Part shown: positions 37,136 through 47,680 of the stretch, one piece after another | Numbering within the stretch: the first letter of the stretch is position 1 | Layout of the letters: each line of letters starts with the position of its first letter | DNA from: Marthasterias glacialis | Taxonomy: Eukaryota; Echinodermata; Asteroidea; Forcipulatida; Asteriidae | Direction of reading: 5' to 3' | Assembly (NCBI GenBank): GCA_911728455.2 | Contig: OU452228.1 | Span: forward strand, 16,593,564 to 16,657,563 | DNA: 64,000 nt | Made by a program: the position numbers and the translations under genes | The notes under the pieces: generated by a model | The model's database searches: none | The model's input: only the letters and a program-made list of their open reading frames with translations | What the model was told of the DNA's origin: nothing

Positions 37136-39758
37136 AATGACAATATTGCAGTTCTACAACTTTGGCAAATTCCGGCGTGGGTGTACTAGCGAGTCCCATT
37201 CAAAAGGAACACAAGAAAAACACTAATGGAATGCAAATGAAAGAATGTGTGGTTCTCCCCGCTAGCATGGTATAATACCCAACTAATTAGAGTGGCAGTG
37301 TGTCATCCAGTGACTTCATTGTTAAAGGGACGTGTAGGTTTTTTTTTCTTGTTATAGGCTAGTCGTAGAGATTAGTAGTTTAAGTTACATAATGTCGTCC
37401 TGCCTAGCCCAGTAGTTGACCTAATAAACATAACAACAAACACATGTGTTCTTTTTTTTCTGGGTGAATGTATTTTCTTTATTTTGGTCGATTCATCTAT
37501 GACTACATCAAAGTCGAACAAGAAAATAATAAAACCATATCAACGCAACTATACAATGCGGAAATGTAAATTCGTATTTCTAAAAATGTGTGAATTATCT
37601 TAAGTCTAATCTCTAAACTAAAAACATGCTTTAAAATTTGCTTCGATATACACAGTAATGTTTGCAGTTGGTAATTTCGATGCCAATTATCGCTTACAAC
37701 TTTAGTTTAATTACAAGAGAAAAAAATATTATAAAAAAACATACATTGATGCATTCAAATGATAATAAAATATATCAATAGTGAAGCACCGTAATGTATT
37801 ATTTCTACTATCATTTTGCACACGTTAGTCCATTTTAAATAAGTGCAGCAAACTTAATAGTATTAATATGACCGTTCTAACTCCAATCTCCCGCAAAACA
37901 TTAAAAGAAAAACAATTATTTTCACTTTCAAAGATATGTAAGCATTATTGTTCTATAATGATTAAAAGTTAAAATACATAACCCAAACCTATTCCATTAA
38001 ATTCCCTATTATATATAACATCTTTATGAAGAATGGGTCTGTGGAAGCTGCTAGTCTATCTCCCTGTCTTCTTTAAACCGCCTCTAAACACCAACGGTAA
38101 GTTGTGAGAAACCATCTTCTCTCAATCCAATGCCACGGTGGATCTTCTTTATTAATTACCGATCAATCTGTTCTACACTAGAGACTCGAGACGCTTGTGG
38201 CAACGGTATTTTTGTATACAATGTTATTTTTGAGTCAACTAATGTAAAGGCTCCACGGGTCACTGACCGGCACATCGCCCACCGATTTGTTCCTCAAAAG
38301 TACCTACGCTACCATGGCCAGTGATGTCATTTGCCGTGAAATCATTTGATATTATATCTTTTTCCCCAAACCGTTTAAAAATGAGCAAACCTCCTGGGCA
38401 GGGCCCAACACAGACGTCAGTATTTGTGTATACATGGCACATTTTATGATACTAAAATAGCCCTGTAAAATTTACTCAAAACGGACCAACCTCTTCCACT
38501 AATAAAAATAATATATATTTTCCCATGACATCTTCGTGCCAGTTCAGTATGTCAGCAATTGGCCATGCTTCGTAACTACTGGAGTCAATCAGTATCTAGC
38601 ACATGGGCTCTTGCAACATAAGAGGTGGAAATACCAAATTATGCAGTAGGCTTATTTTTTTTGTTAATTACTTCTTACTCGGTTAAGATTCAATAATTAA
38701 AATAACATTCAGTGATATACTAAGTCAGTGACACACTTTAATAAGTTTTTAAAAAGTAGATTTAAAACAGAAAAAAAAATGTTTGCAAAATCTGCCTAAA
38801 TCCTCAACCAAAATGGGACACAGCGTGTAATGTTGCCGTTGTGACGTCAGTCAAATCATACACGGGGTTTAAATGTAATTGTGATCAGTGTAGATGAATC
38901 GCGAATGTCAAATCTGAGTGTAACTTCAGGTAATCTCTGCCTCTAATACGGTAGATAATGCTCAGTAACAGCCTAACGGGCTTTTTGTGATAACAACATC
39001 GTTTTGTACAAAGTAAAAACAAAAACTATCATCCTTACACCTACTTTTGAAACAAGAACTTGGTTTATATTTTAACTACGATGTTGAAGTGAACTTCCAA
39101 GTTTGTTATGTCAAAATATGAGGCAATGAGCACACACTGTTGATCGCATCTGCGCCATGTTGAAAGTGGTCGATCCAGTCACAGATCGTTGTTAAAATAT
39201 TGAAACAAAAATAAACACTTTCCTGTATTTTTCATATTTTTTTTTTTTTATAAAACTACAGATCCACAAGATGCTCTTTTCGAATAATGTGATTAAAAGG
39301 TTGTGTAACTCAATACTGTAGTAAAGGCATCGGATGTCTGAAACCTAGACTCAAAGGGTTGTGATCAAGGATAAAATAACCAAGGCACCTTCAACTATGG
39401 CTGGATTTCGATAGTTTATGAATTAAGCATTGTCTGCAGTGACTGCAGACGTTGGCTACAGCAGCAAACTTGATGAATAGGCCTATTCAGTGACCAAGTC
39501 ATGTAGCCAAAGTCGTAAAAATATTGACCCTGCATCCGACTGTATACAGCAAAATCAAATCAAAATCAACATGCAATGTTTATCAGATTGTAGTGCTTAA
39601 TTTTACTATTATTAGTATTCTTATTATTATTTTGTTGTTTACTTTTCTTAAACAAAACCCTTTCTTCTTTGCCAAAACCAAGCACGATCATCGTGGTCGA
39701 CAGAAAGTTTTGTGTTGAAATGCCCAAGAGCAGTGAAATTTGTTTTATCGCTTGCGCC
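37136..39758. other. Intergenic AT-rich sequence
   Basis: Nothing recognised on either strand apart from short poly-T and AT tracts (for example 39237-39250). Confidence 0.3.
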
Positions 39759-40069
39759 AGGTCACACTGTAAAACCTTACCCAGGACTGAGTCCGCTGGC
39801 ACCAGACTGTAAGATCTTACCCCTACAGGACTGAGTCTGCAGGCACCAGACTGTAAGATCTTACCCCTGCAGGACTGAGCCTGCTGGCACCAGACTGTAA
39901 GATCTTACCCTACAGGACTGAGTCTGCAGGCACCAGACTGTAAGATCTTACCCCTACAGGACTGAGTCTGCAGGCACCAGACTGTAAGATCTTACCCCTG
40001 CAGGACTGAGCCTGCTGGCACCAGACTGTAAGATCTTACCCCTGCAGGACTGAGCCCGCTGGCACCAGG
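39759..40069. repeat. 44-bp tandem repeat, about 6.5 units
   Basis: The unit starts GGACTGAGTCTGCAGGCACC and continues AGACTGTAAGATCTTACCCC to TACA or TGCA. Full units begin at 39784 and are 44 bp, one 43 bp. Each carries the perfect 12-bp palindrome GTAAGATCTTAC. Two variants alternate: CTGCAGG or CTGCTGG before the palindrome, and CTACA or CTGCA after it, suggesting duplication of multi-unit blocks. It lies 600 bp downstream of the matrix gene's stop codon. Confidence 0.93.
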
Positions 40070-40241
40070 TTAGAGGGAAAATATTTGATCGTGACTATTT
40101 TTCCCTCTCTCTGTAAATAAAGGCGTTGGTTCTAACAACCTTTGTTTCTTTGAGAACTAGTTTATCAGTTATTTAATTCTGACAAAAAATCGGGGGGTAA
40201 ATTCACTCAATTTGAAAGAGTTGATGGAATTTTAAAATAGT

Positions 40242-40473
40242 ACTCTCTAAATGTAAAAGAGTGAAAAAAAACACTCGTTTTGTCCGCCACACCAGTCTTG
40301 CAAAGAGCCATATGGCGGACAACTCTTTTTTTGAGTGAAAGACGGGTATTTTCAACTTGATTAAGAATGAAGTTCATGCCAGTTTCACTCAGAATGGGTG
40401 ATGCACAGTGAGTTTCACTCTCAAAAGATCCAGCGAGAGGATTGAAATGTTCACTCTTTTGCATTTAGAGAGT
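40242..40473. mobile_element. GAGTGAAA-rich MITE, copy 2 (232 bp)
   Basis: Ends at 40242-40263 (ACTCTCTAAATGTAAAAGAG and two more bases) and at 40452-40473 form a 22-bp inverted repeat with one mismatch. Inside, GTCCGCCA and TATGGCGGAC (40282-40320) form the same hairpin as in copy 1. It lies about 200 bp beyond the stop codon of the matrix gene, so it may be inside the 3' untranslated region. Confidence 0.8.
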
Positions 40474-40671
40474 AGAAACACATACTCATGTGGTTTTTTG
40501 TACTGATACCTAAAAAGTTAGCAACGTAAACCAAATCATTATTTCTACACCGTTGCAACTGATTCATAATGCTGTTCCCAGTACTACAATGCGGGTTTGC
40601 TTACTAATAAGAGTAATACTAACTGTGACTGGAAAGTTCCCCCCTCCCACCCCCCGTCACGCCATCTGACT

Positions 40672-40895
40672 CTAAGGTATGTAACTGCTTCCAGATGCGA
40701 CTATATCTTCCATACAATAAGGATTGCTTCCACTCCACTTGCCGCACTGTTTGCAGACACGTTGGGAGGTGCCCTCGATTCGGTACTCTGCGTCACAGTG
40801 GAAAGATACTTCAGCACCAATGCTGAAATCTTGGCCGAATCGGAGACCGTTTTCTGGCTCGCCGGGGTCTGGGCATGATTTAGAGGCTGAACTCT
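40672..40895 (-). CDS. Sushi/CCP domain exon, probably the last coding exon
   Basis: This exon has acceptor CTTGCAG and opens in phase 1. It encodes a complement-control (sushi) module from SCPDPGEPENG through VSFHCDAEYRI to CGKWSGSNPYC. The usual Cys, Gly, Trp and Pro-x-Cys marks are present. One extra cysteine sits in VCKQC, so the module has five rather than four, which is odd. After the last cysteine the frame runs a further dozen residues to a TAG stop at 40672-40674, and no good donor lies before it. I therefore call this terminal, although a weak donor (ATA/GTCGCA) leading to another CCP exon cannot be excluded. The intron before it is only about 230 bp. Confidence 0.82.
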
Positions 40896-41126
40896 CTGCA
40901 AGTTATTATGGTAAAAACGCAGTTGAATTGTAAGCAATTATATGGAGACATCACTTGAACAGTGAGAACGAATCGTTAAAAAAGAACACGATGTGTTGGG
41001 ACGTTTCTTGTAAATAAGTTCCACTAACCCTTCACGCCATTTTTACTCAATCAAAATGTTGTTCAGAAAATGACACGGTGTAGCTTGTTATTGAACCCCC
41101 TCCCCCAACCCCCTTCACAGACTTAC

Positions 41127-41341
41127 CTGGCACTACAAAGGTCACGACTTGGCCACCTTCTCCACCCGATGAGCAGACTGATGGGGAAGCCTGCATATCA
41201 GACGACTCAAGTTTTAGTTCCCCTGTGCAATTCTGCTCCACTATAACTTGGTTCAGTTCACCCTTAAAGATGTCGATGCAGATGGACCCGGAGATGCCGG
41301 TCTCATATTCCGCGTAATGGGGGAAAGTCTCGCCGTAAACT
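41127..41341 (-). CDS. CILP/FAM171-like region, exon 6 (second sandwich)
   Basis: This 215-bp exon enters in phase 2 (a split Lys codon) and leaves in phase 1, with acceptor GTCTTGAAG and donor GCCAG/GTAAGT. It continues the previous exon as VYGETFPHYAEYETGISGSI, then CIDIFKGE, and ends GGQVVTFVVP. A glycosylation sequon is present at QNCTGE. The Tyr/Thr-Gly-x-x-Gly-x-x-Cys turn followed by a CIDIFKG strand looks like a carboxypeptidase-regulatory-like fold ('TD-x-x-G-x-F-C-V-x-V-x-x-G'). Five cysteines across the two exons could form disulphides. Confidence 0.85.
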
Positions 41342-42184
41342 CTTCAAGACAAAATAAAGGATTGGTATAAACCATTATTATCGGCATAAAAAAATGATAA
41401 CTTTCAGTCTAAAAGCTTACGGATTATAAAATTCATGCCATAACGAATCGTCCTGAGATCGATTCAGTGTGAAACACTGTCAAACTCGAGAATAACAAAT
41501 AGAAACAATTATGAAGAAAAAAAAACATTTGAGAAGCCCCCATATCACTATATAGCTTGTTCCAATTGCGAAAATGAACTTCTTCAAAAAATAGTGATGT
41601 AATAGGCCGGTATAACCTAACAAAAGTGTGGAATTTAACAATGTTGTTTGTAGTCTAAAAAAAACAACAACAAAAAACATGGATGATGGAGTACACTAAC
41701 CTCCTTCATAATAAATGGTTAGCATTTTTTGCAATATGTTTTTCCTTTTTATTTACTGGCTGATCTTGTATTTAACTTCCAGTTTTTAATTACCTTTTCA
41801 CTGTATTTTTGTTTTGTGCCTAATGTTAGTGTGATTGTTGGCTTTGTGGTTTATTGTGGTTTATGTTTTTAAAAAAATTATGTTTTTATTATTTTTATAA
41901 AAAGCATACGCCCTTCGGCCACCATGCTTGTAATTTTTGATAAACCAATAATAATAATGATAGAAAGATCCCTGAAATGTGTCTTCTTATCGCGGTTTCC
42001 CTACAATCTGGTGTACGGAAAATTCGCTCGGCTTCATAAGTAGTAATAATTTCATAACCCTTCTCACAAGATATGTGACCATATTCCGGATAGGGTAAGC
42101 ATCATTGGGCAAAAAGGCCATTAAAACTTCTCCTGAGAAATTCGTTTTCAGTTTAAGAGGAGCGGGAGATATGAAATGACTTAC

Positions 42185-42368
42185 TTGATGGGTATATTAC
42201 TCGCTGGTCGTCTGCAGCCAGAATCAAAGCAGGTCTTAACAGTAATACATGCATCAGGAACATATGTTACGCCCACCACCCACCAAGTGAAGTGTGTCGC
42301 CCCATACGACCATACTGGGCCATCTTCAGACTCCACTATAGTACCAGAGCCATCCTTCACCCATTTAC
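42185..42368 (-). CDS. CILP/FAM171-like region, exon 5 (Trp-rich strand)
   Basis: This 184-bp exon starts in phase 1 and ends in phase 2 (acceptor CTCGAAG, donor ATCAA/GTAAGT). It encodes GKWVKDGSGTIV, then GPVWSYGATHFTWWVVGV, then PDACITVKTCFDSGCRRP. The motif 'W-x-Y/F-x-A-x-H-F/L-x-W-W' is the most recognisable mark of the family. In FAM171 proteins it is close to 'THLGYWIAAP', and in CILP-like proteins to 'HFTWWN'. After it begins a second cysteine-containing sandwich, split by the phase-2 intron. Function is unknown beyond likely extracellular structural or adhesive roles. Confidence 0.85.
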
Positions 42369-42647
42369 CTTCGAGTGAGATATTAAGACAATTGATGTTA
42401 ATCAATATCAACGTTGTACAAAACATAACAACATCATGTTATAGAGAGAGTGTGACGGAACTAATGCGAACACTCACGCCCCCATCACAGACCTCAGATT
42501 TTGATTTGTTTCTACCTATAGCAGGCACTAATTACCGATATGGCGATTGGCGGGAGGTGCGTTTACTTCACGTTGTTTGAACAAACAGGTTTTTTTTTAA
42601 CAACCCAACTGCGAAACTAATACCCAACTACTAATTTAACACTTTTG

Positions 42648-42866
42648 TTACATTATGTCCGTCTTGGAATGTTATGCTCTACGACAACTTTGAAACCATA
42701 ATGTCCGATACATTGTGTCCAAACACAAAATGGGTTGGACATAATGGTTTGTCGAACACAATGGGTCGAACATAATGATTCGTCGGACACAATGGGTCGG
42801 TCATAGTGGCTCACAATTTTCTCGTTGGACATAATGGTCCATGCTGGATTTAATGGTGCGTAACAT
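42648..42866. repeat. Degenerate tandem repeat of ACATAATGG/ACACAATGGGTCG words
   Basis: Located in the intron between coding exons 42185-42368 and 43125-43301. Words of the form 'TCGGACACAATGGGTCGGACATAATGG' recur with a period of roughly 16-18 bp: GTTGGACATAATGG, GTCGAACACAATGG, GTCGGACACAATGG and further variants. Units are diverged but clearly related. Confidence 0.7.
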
Positions 42867-43124
42867 GCGTTAGTTAACATGGTCAAAATCAAAAGAATGA
42901 TACTCTAGAAAAAAAATATACCAATTAAAGTTACTGAAGTATAAATGCATGGCTGATTGAAATTGTGTACGATTTGTTGTTTGCTATCTACCAGTTCCTA
43001 TATTTATTTGAGAGCCACATTGGCCCCAATATCATTTTGGAATCAGGGTGTCCCCCATTCTATCATCCTTGTTCGCACGTGGTAGTTTTGTTTACAACAT
43101 AAGATTTGGAATGCCTTTGCTTAC

Positions 43125-43301
43125 CCTTTCCGATGTTAAAATAGAAGGCATCAAGAGATTCGCGAATTCCCAGCAGATCGACGTAATCTTTCAGGAGGAA
43201 ACTTATTGAGGCAGGCTTCTTGAACAATACCTTGTTTCCCACTTTATTTAAGATGGTGAGTTCTGCAGCTCCTAGAGGTACAAGACGCTGGCCTTCTGGG
43301 T
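43125..43301 (-). CDS. CILP/FAM171-like region, exon 4
   Basis: This 177-bp phase 1-1 exon has acceptor CCCTCAG and donor AAAGG/GTAAGC. The peptide starts DPEGQRLVPLGAAELTIL, continues with KVGNKVLFKKPASISFLL, and ends with DAFYFNIGK. The order 'D-x-G-x-x-x-x-L-G-x-x-x-x-x-x-x-x-x-G-x-x-x-x-x-x-P-x-x-I-x-F' resembles the second sandwich of FAM171/CILP-type proteins. In those, this segment is followed by a tryptophan-rich strand, which is found in the next exon. Confidence 0.82.
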
Positions 43302-44027
43302 CTGAGGGATCACAAAGTCATCATTCTTTATCTTAATAGTTTACATACGGGTTGTTTGTGATACAAAAAAAACATTGACTGAAAGGAGTAGATTAGTTAA
43401 ACTATCGTCGCCAGATGATAACTGGAGTGTTCTATTTTACCGGGTTCAGCCGAATTCATTAAAAGAAATAGAAGAAGAACAACATTAAAACAAAAACAGC
43501 TTCATGGATCGGTCACCGAGAGACAAGGTTGACTAATTCACAAAGGATATGCTGTCGATAAATATAGTTTATTTGTTACGTGTGTGACAGTCTTCTTTTG
43601 GGCGGTAGTCGTTATTCTAATTGCGCAGTTTGACAATCGAAATAACACACAATTAACATAATAAACTCTCTCACTTCCAATAACAGTTATTATAGGTATT
43701 ACTACTGAAATTAGATTGAGCCATTGGAAAGGAGTGAGAGAAAGATGGATGAAGAAACGGTTAGTCATCGGCATGGGTGGAAAATAAAAAAGTCTTTTTT
43801 GAGGAAGACCAAAGAAGACAATTTTAGTTTTTGGGAGGACTTGAGTTGGCAACTGATTATCAGGTAGTATTCCATTTAAAAATATTTCCCAAGAAGAATA
43901 TATTCGAGAAGAATGAATCCACTATAGGATAAGTCTACTGTCACTCAACTTCCACGAAAGGCTTCCATTGCCGGAATAACATTCGGAATCAGTGGTATTG
44001 ATTGGAGTTATTTTTTGGTTAACTCAC

Positions 44028-44147
44028 CTCCCTGTGCGGTCTCAACCTGGGTTAGGTCCGGTAAAGCCGACAAAGCCTCGGGCGACGATACATCCACACC
44101 CTTGTACATGATGTCGATGAGAGCGCCGTCTCGTGCCCTCAGCGCAC
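44028..44147 (-). CDS. CILP/FAM171-like region, exon 3
   Basis: This is a 120-bp phase 1-1 exon (acceptor TTGCCCAG, donor GGGAG/GTGAGT). It encodes ALRARDGALIDIMYKGVDVS and then a loop SPEALSALPDL. This is reminiscent of the pattern 'G-x-L-R-A-x-D-G-x-x-I-D-I-x-Y-x-G-x-D' in CILP/FAM171-like ectodomains, where a strand is followed by an 'ALPdL' loop. I see no cysteines, transmembrane segment or glycosylation sequon. Confidence 0.8.
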
Positions 44148-45069
44148 CTGGGCAATATAACATAAAGGTTACGTGTTTAGACGGCATAACACTCTTACAA
44201 AACAAAGTTAAAGTCAACATTTTAACGAGTTCGGTGACTACTCTAAATTCATCTCATTATGAAAGGAGTAGTTATGTTAGATTTAACTTTGACAATGTTA
44301 ATTTAACCTTTTTTTTTACGTGGTTAAATCGAACTTTATGGACTAGTCACTGACCAAACTCTATTGTTGATTCCAACACTTAGTTTTTGTGAGTGTCTCT
44401 TATCAGATTTATTTATGAAACTCTGAGCAAGATCAAATTATTAAACAGTACAATATTTTATTCATTTTGTTGTACTGTTATAATCCGCATGGATTATCTA
44501 TCAGTTCAAAGTAATAGTAACTAATAGTTATACCTCTAAGTAATAGTTATAAAAAAGAAAAGAAAAAAAAAACACTTTTAACTTTCTCGTCTTGTTTGTT
44601 GAATTTACCATTTTAGTGTAACAATAATAATACAAACATTTGGCTAGCTGTTGGGTCGTGATTTACGTTTTTTGGACATATTTTTACTCTCACAAACACA
44701 CATTTAAAGTCAAAAACGGACACTTTATTTAATACAAACAAGTAGAACATATCACATAAATAAGACATAGTGAATGAAACAGGTGTAAAATGACCAAGAA
44801 CAGTAAGGAGCGAAACAAGTGACGAAATGAATGTTAGTATGACAGAAATCACTTTGTGACTTAATTGTCAAATAAACAACACATTTACATTTGATATTCA
44901 CTGACCTGGTAAGAGCTGCTTCGGGGAAAACAACGCTTACCAGATTTATCATGGAGTAAATCACAAAACAGTCCAAGTTGACTGATTTAACCTTTGGAAA
45001 ATGTCCACATGCTTAGCAAACTTGATGTGCTTAAAGCAGCTTTGTGTAATCGATCACATTGCAACTTAC

Positions 45070-45216
45070 CTTCTGGGAAACTGAAGCGGAATCCTTCCCC
45101 ATCTCCTGGTGTCTCTCCTTCTGCACTGCTAAACTCGAAGGCCTTGGATGACCTTTCGCGGTAGAGGAACTTGGTTTTCTCAGGGAATGACTCCATGGGA
45201 ACAGTCACAATATTAG
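45070..45216 (-). CDS. CILP/FAM171-like region, exon 2
   Basis: This 147-bp phase 1-1 exon lies between acceptor TTTGCACAG and donor CAGAAG/GTAAGT. The peptide begins ANIVTVPMESFPEKTKFLYR and is followed by an acidic glycine-rich segment (SSAEGETPGDGEG) and a strand FRFSFPE. It has no cysteines. In FAM171/CILP-like ectodomains an equivalent strand introduces the segment after the regulatory-like domain, so I place it in the same module. The splice borders are strong on both sides. Confidence 0.82.
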
Positions 45217-45824
45217 CTGTGCAAAGATCATTCCAAATAATCATTAACGTATACTTTCATTCAAAAAGAATGAGCAGATTTAAAGAACAGCAAAAAAAAA
45301 AACACACACACAAAACAAACAAACAAACAAACAAACATACAGTAAACAAACAATCCGTCACACAGTGTTAGCGTAAACCAGGAGGGGGGCGCCCCCATAG
45401 AACCCTTGCCCCCTCCCCCAAAACAACCCAATAGACCAACCAACAAACAAACAAACATCCTCAGCAGTCGTGAATACAGGAATTTTAACAGACACAGGGT
45501 CCCCCCCCCCCGGCGGAAAACCGACGAAAAAAATAATAAAGAGACACAAACAATACAAAAACACGAAAAATAATTGGAAGTAACTATGGAAGGTTGCGAC
45601 GAGTATTGGTCCGACCCAAGCCGTCAAGAGGAATTAAAAAGATGATCTGTAGCGAGATTAGAGCTATTTTTATGTCAAGGTGCAAGTTTGAGGTGTACAA
45701 AAACAAAAAGATAGTCAAAAAAATAAATAAACGAATAAAATAATCGAGAACATAATCCAAGCGCCACTCCTGGATGTCCATCTGCCAAACACACACAACA
45801 AGCAAAATAAGTGGCGTTATATAC

Positions 45825-46070
45825 CTGCATCGGAATGAACGCGATAGGATTTGATCACATCGACAAAATCGCTCTTGGCAGCAGTGATTTCCAACAAGAC
45901 ACCAGATGGGACCTGGAGTTTAGCAAGACCATTGAGGTTGGTAGTGCCTTCTGCAATGACCTCGGTCTGACCGTCATCTTGATCTTGGAGAACTTTGACA
46001 GTGACATCCCCGACGGGCCGTGTTTCATCACCTCGCATTACTGTATTGATCTCGATGGCTACAGAATCGA
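45825..46070 (-). CDS. CILP/FAM171-like region, exon 1 (regulatory-like beta-sandwich)
   Basis: This 246-bp phase 1-1 exon has acceptor AATGCAG and donor ATGCAG/GTATAT. The 82-residue peptide has no cysteine. It reads as alternating beta strands: VAIEINTVMRGDETRPVGDV, then VTVKVL, then a turn with TTNLNGLAKLQVPSG, then LLEITAAKSDFVDVIKSYRV. The layout (modifiable strand pair, a 'T-x-x-NGLA' turn, then a 'leitAaKsdFvd' strand) resembles the first carboxypeptidase-regulatory-like sandwich of FAM171 and CILP proteins. It follows the EGF array directly. The fold assignment is inference; the exon itself is well supported. Confidence 0.82.
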
Positions 46071-46571
46071 CTGCATTATAGAAAGAAGATTAAATGTGTC
46101 CATAATAACGACTCACCTAAATAAATAAATAATAATAATAATACAAAATAACAATAACCAGATTCAAGAACCTTACTTCTTGTTTAATAAGCTGGGTGGC
46201 CCGTTCAGTGGAATCCACTGGTCTAACATAGGTCCAAGTTTAAAAACCACTAACATGAAATTCAACAAAAAGATAAACCATTTAAACATAACGAAACATC
46301 AAATATTTTAAGGGTGTGGCTTTTGGAGAGGGACAGAATTGACCAACCAGTACCAAAGTTACTAGTGAATTTCAAAAACAGGCAACCGTGGTGAAACAAG
46401 CTGGTTTAATTTCGAATGCAGTGTCAACGAGTTCAGCAGAAAAGCGGATTAAACACCAATCAAAGGTGCAAAACTATTTTTTTTTCTAGCCTCGGTGCCA
46501 CTGACTTGAATACTAATTATAAGTAAATAAAAGATAGTCCAACATCATAAAGGTCCACACAGGATACGTAC

Positions 46572-46730
46572 GACTGCAAGTCTCTCCATCCCCCGTTAAT
46601 GTTGGTGGGCATTCTCCACACGTATACTGCTTTACAGACGCAGTGCCTTCGACCGGGGTGTCGGCACTGACTTGAACATCTGTGCAGGCCACTCCGTCAT
46701 AACAAGGCTGGTCTAGACAAGTCCGGGAAT
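46572..46730 (-). CDS. Thrombospondin/COMP-type EGF domain exon
   Basis: This is a 159-bp phase 1-1 exon (acceptor TTATTAAG, donor AGTC/GTACGT). The peptide has six cysteines: CLDQPCYDGVAC, then YTCGECPP, then GDGETC. The pattern PC-x-GV-x-C followed by CGxCPPxxTGDGxxC is that of the thrombospondin and COMP EGF repeats. An unusually long stretch rich in Ser, Ala, Val and Thr separates cysteines three and four. The donor is ambiguous by 4 bp (GTACGT or GTATCC); GTACGT is preferred because it keeps the phase needed by the next exon. Confidence 0.85.
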
Positions 46731-47069
46731 CTTAATAACAGACGTTAAAAAAACAAGCAAATTACCATCAAATAACTTGGAAACTTAAGGTGTATATAGA
46801 AGGTACAGGTGAACTTAGCATACATTAGACAACAGTGCAACAATGATCTCTGATGGGGAGATGTGGTAATTCAGAGGTTCAGAGAAGAGCCTGGTGGATG
46901 AGTAAAACCTCGACGTCTTAAGTACCGTGCTCGGGTTTCTTTCTCACGTTGGCAATCAGAGTTCAAAGTTCAAAACATCAGATTCTGTTTATGCATAAGT
47001 TTTTTTTTATCAGAATCCTATCTCTTCCTTAACGAGACTATTTTTACATTATCGTCATATACTTTGTAG

Positions 47070-47240
47070 TCCGCAATTACAGATACGCAATCTGTAATTA
47101 GGGACTAGTGATCTGCAGTTATGGATTAGTTATCCATACTATGGATTAGTCATCCATAATTATGGATTAGCAATCAATTATTATGGATCAGTAACATGTT
47201 ATAGGATTTGTAATCTGTAATATCAAGTTTATAATCCGTT
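47070..47240. repeat. Degenerate palindromic tandem repeat (TTATGGATTAGTxATCCATAA)
   Basis: Lies in the intron between coding exons 46572-46730 and 47558-47680. The word TATGGATTAG recurs at roughly 20-bp spacing, alternating with its near-complement ATCCATA. The block can fold as a series of small hairpins. Similar GATTAC/GTAATC words fill the MITE at 30342-30497. Confidence 0.6.
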
Positions 47241-47557
47241 CTAATCCTTTTAACGGATGTTCAATAATTCAATTGTTGTAATACGCTTTTCGTATAGCCT
47301 ATGTGGTTTGAACAAAGTACAACAATATCTTATTATGTTGGCCATACTATAACCTTTAAACAAAAAATTTGTTAATACATCTATGCTGTTCCGAAGTCTT
47401 GATATTAATTGAGGACCTCAGGGTACCCATATCATCCCCATGGATGCTCTGGGTCTTGATTTCGGTCTTGAGTTCTCAGCCACAGTCTCTATACATCCAA
47501 GTATTGCATTATCACATTATGTTTTATACGTAAATTCTTTAACAGCATTACTCTTAC

Positions 47558-47680
47558 CTATTGGAACGCATTTGTATCCATCACCAGCGTAGCCTTCGTT
47601 ACACTTGCAATCGAAGCCCCCAACGACGTTGATGCAGTAGGCATTGCTGTCACACTTATTGGTGTCACATTCATCTTCAT
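47558..47680 (-). CDS. Calcium-binding EGF domain exon
   Basis: This 123-bp phase 1-1 exon lies between acceptor TTATTAG and donor AATAG/GTAAGAG. It encodes DEDECDTNKCDSNAYC, followed by CINVVGGFDCKC and GYAGDGYKC. The DEDEC start and the CxNxxxxFxC hydroxylation pattern both match calcium-binding EGF domains. The form GGFDCKCNEGYAGDGYKC is typical of fibrillin/matrilin-type repeats. It follows the previous calcium-binding EGF after a 923-bp intron. Confidence 0.93.
   Translation of the reverse strand: MKMNVTPISVTAMPTASTSLGASIASVTKATLVMDTNAFQ

Noticed and set aside
42176-42580. 134-codon plus-strand frame
   Set aside because: Antisense shadow of the coding exon at 42185-42368; the minus-strand exon has consistent splice sites and domain motif.
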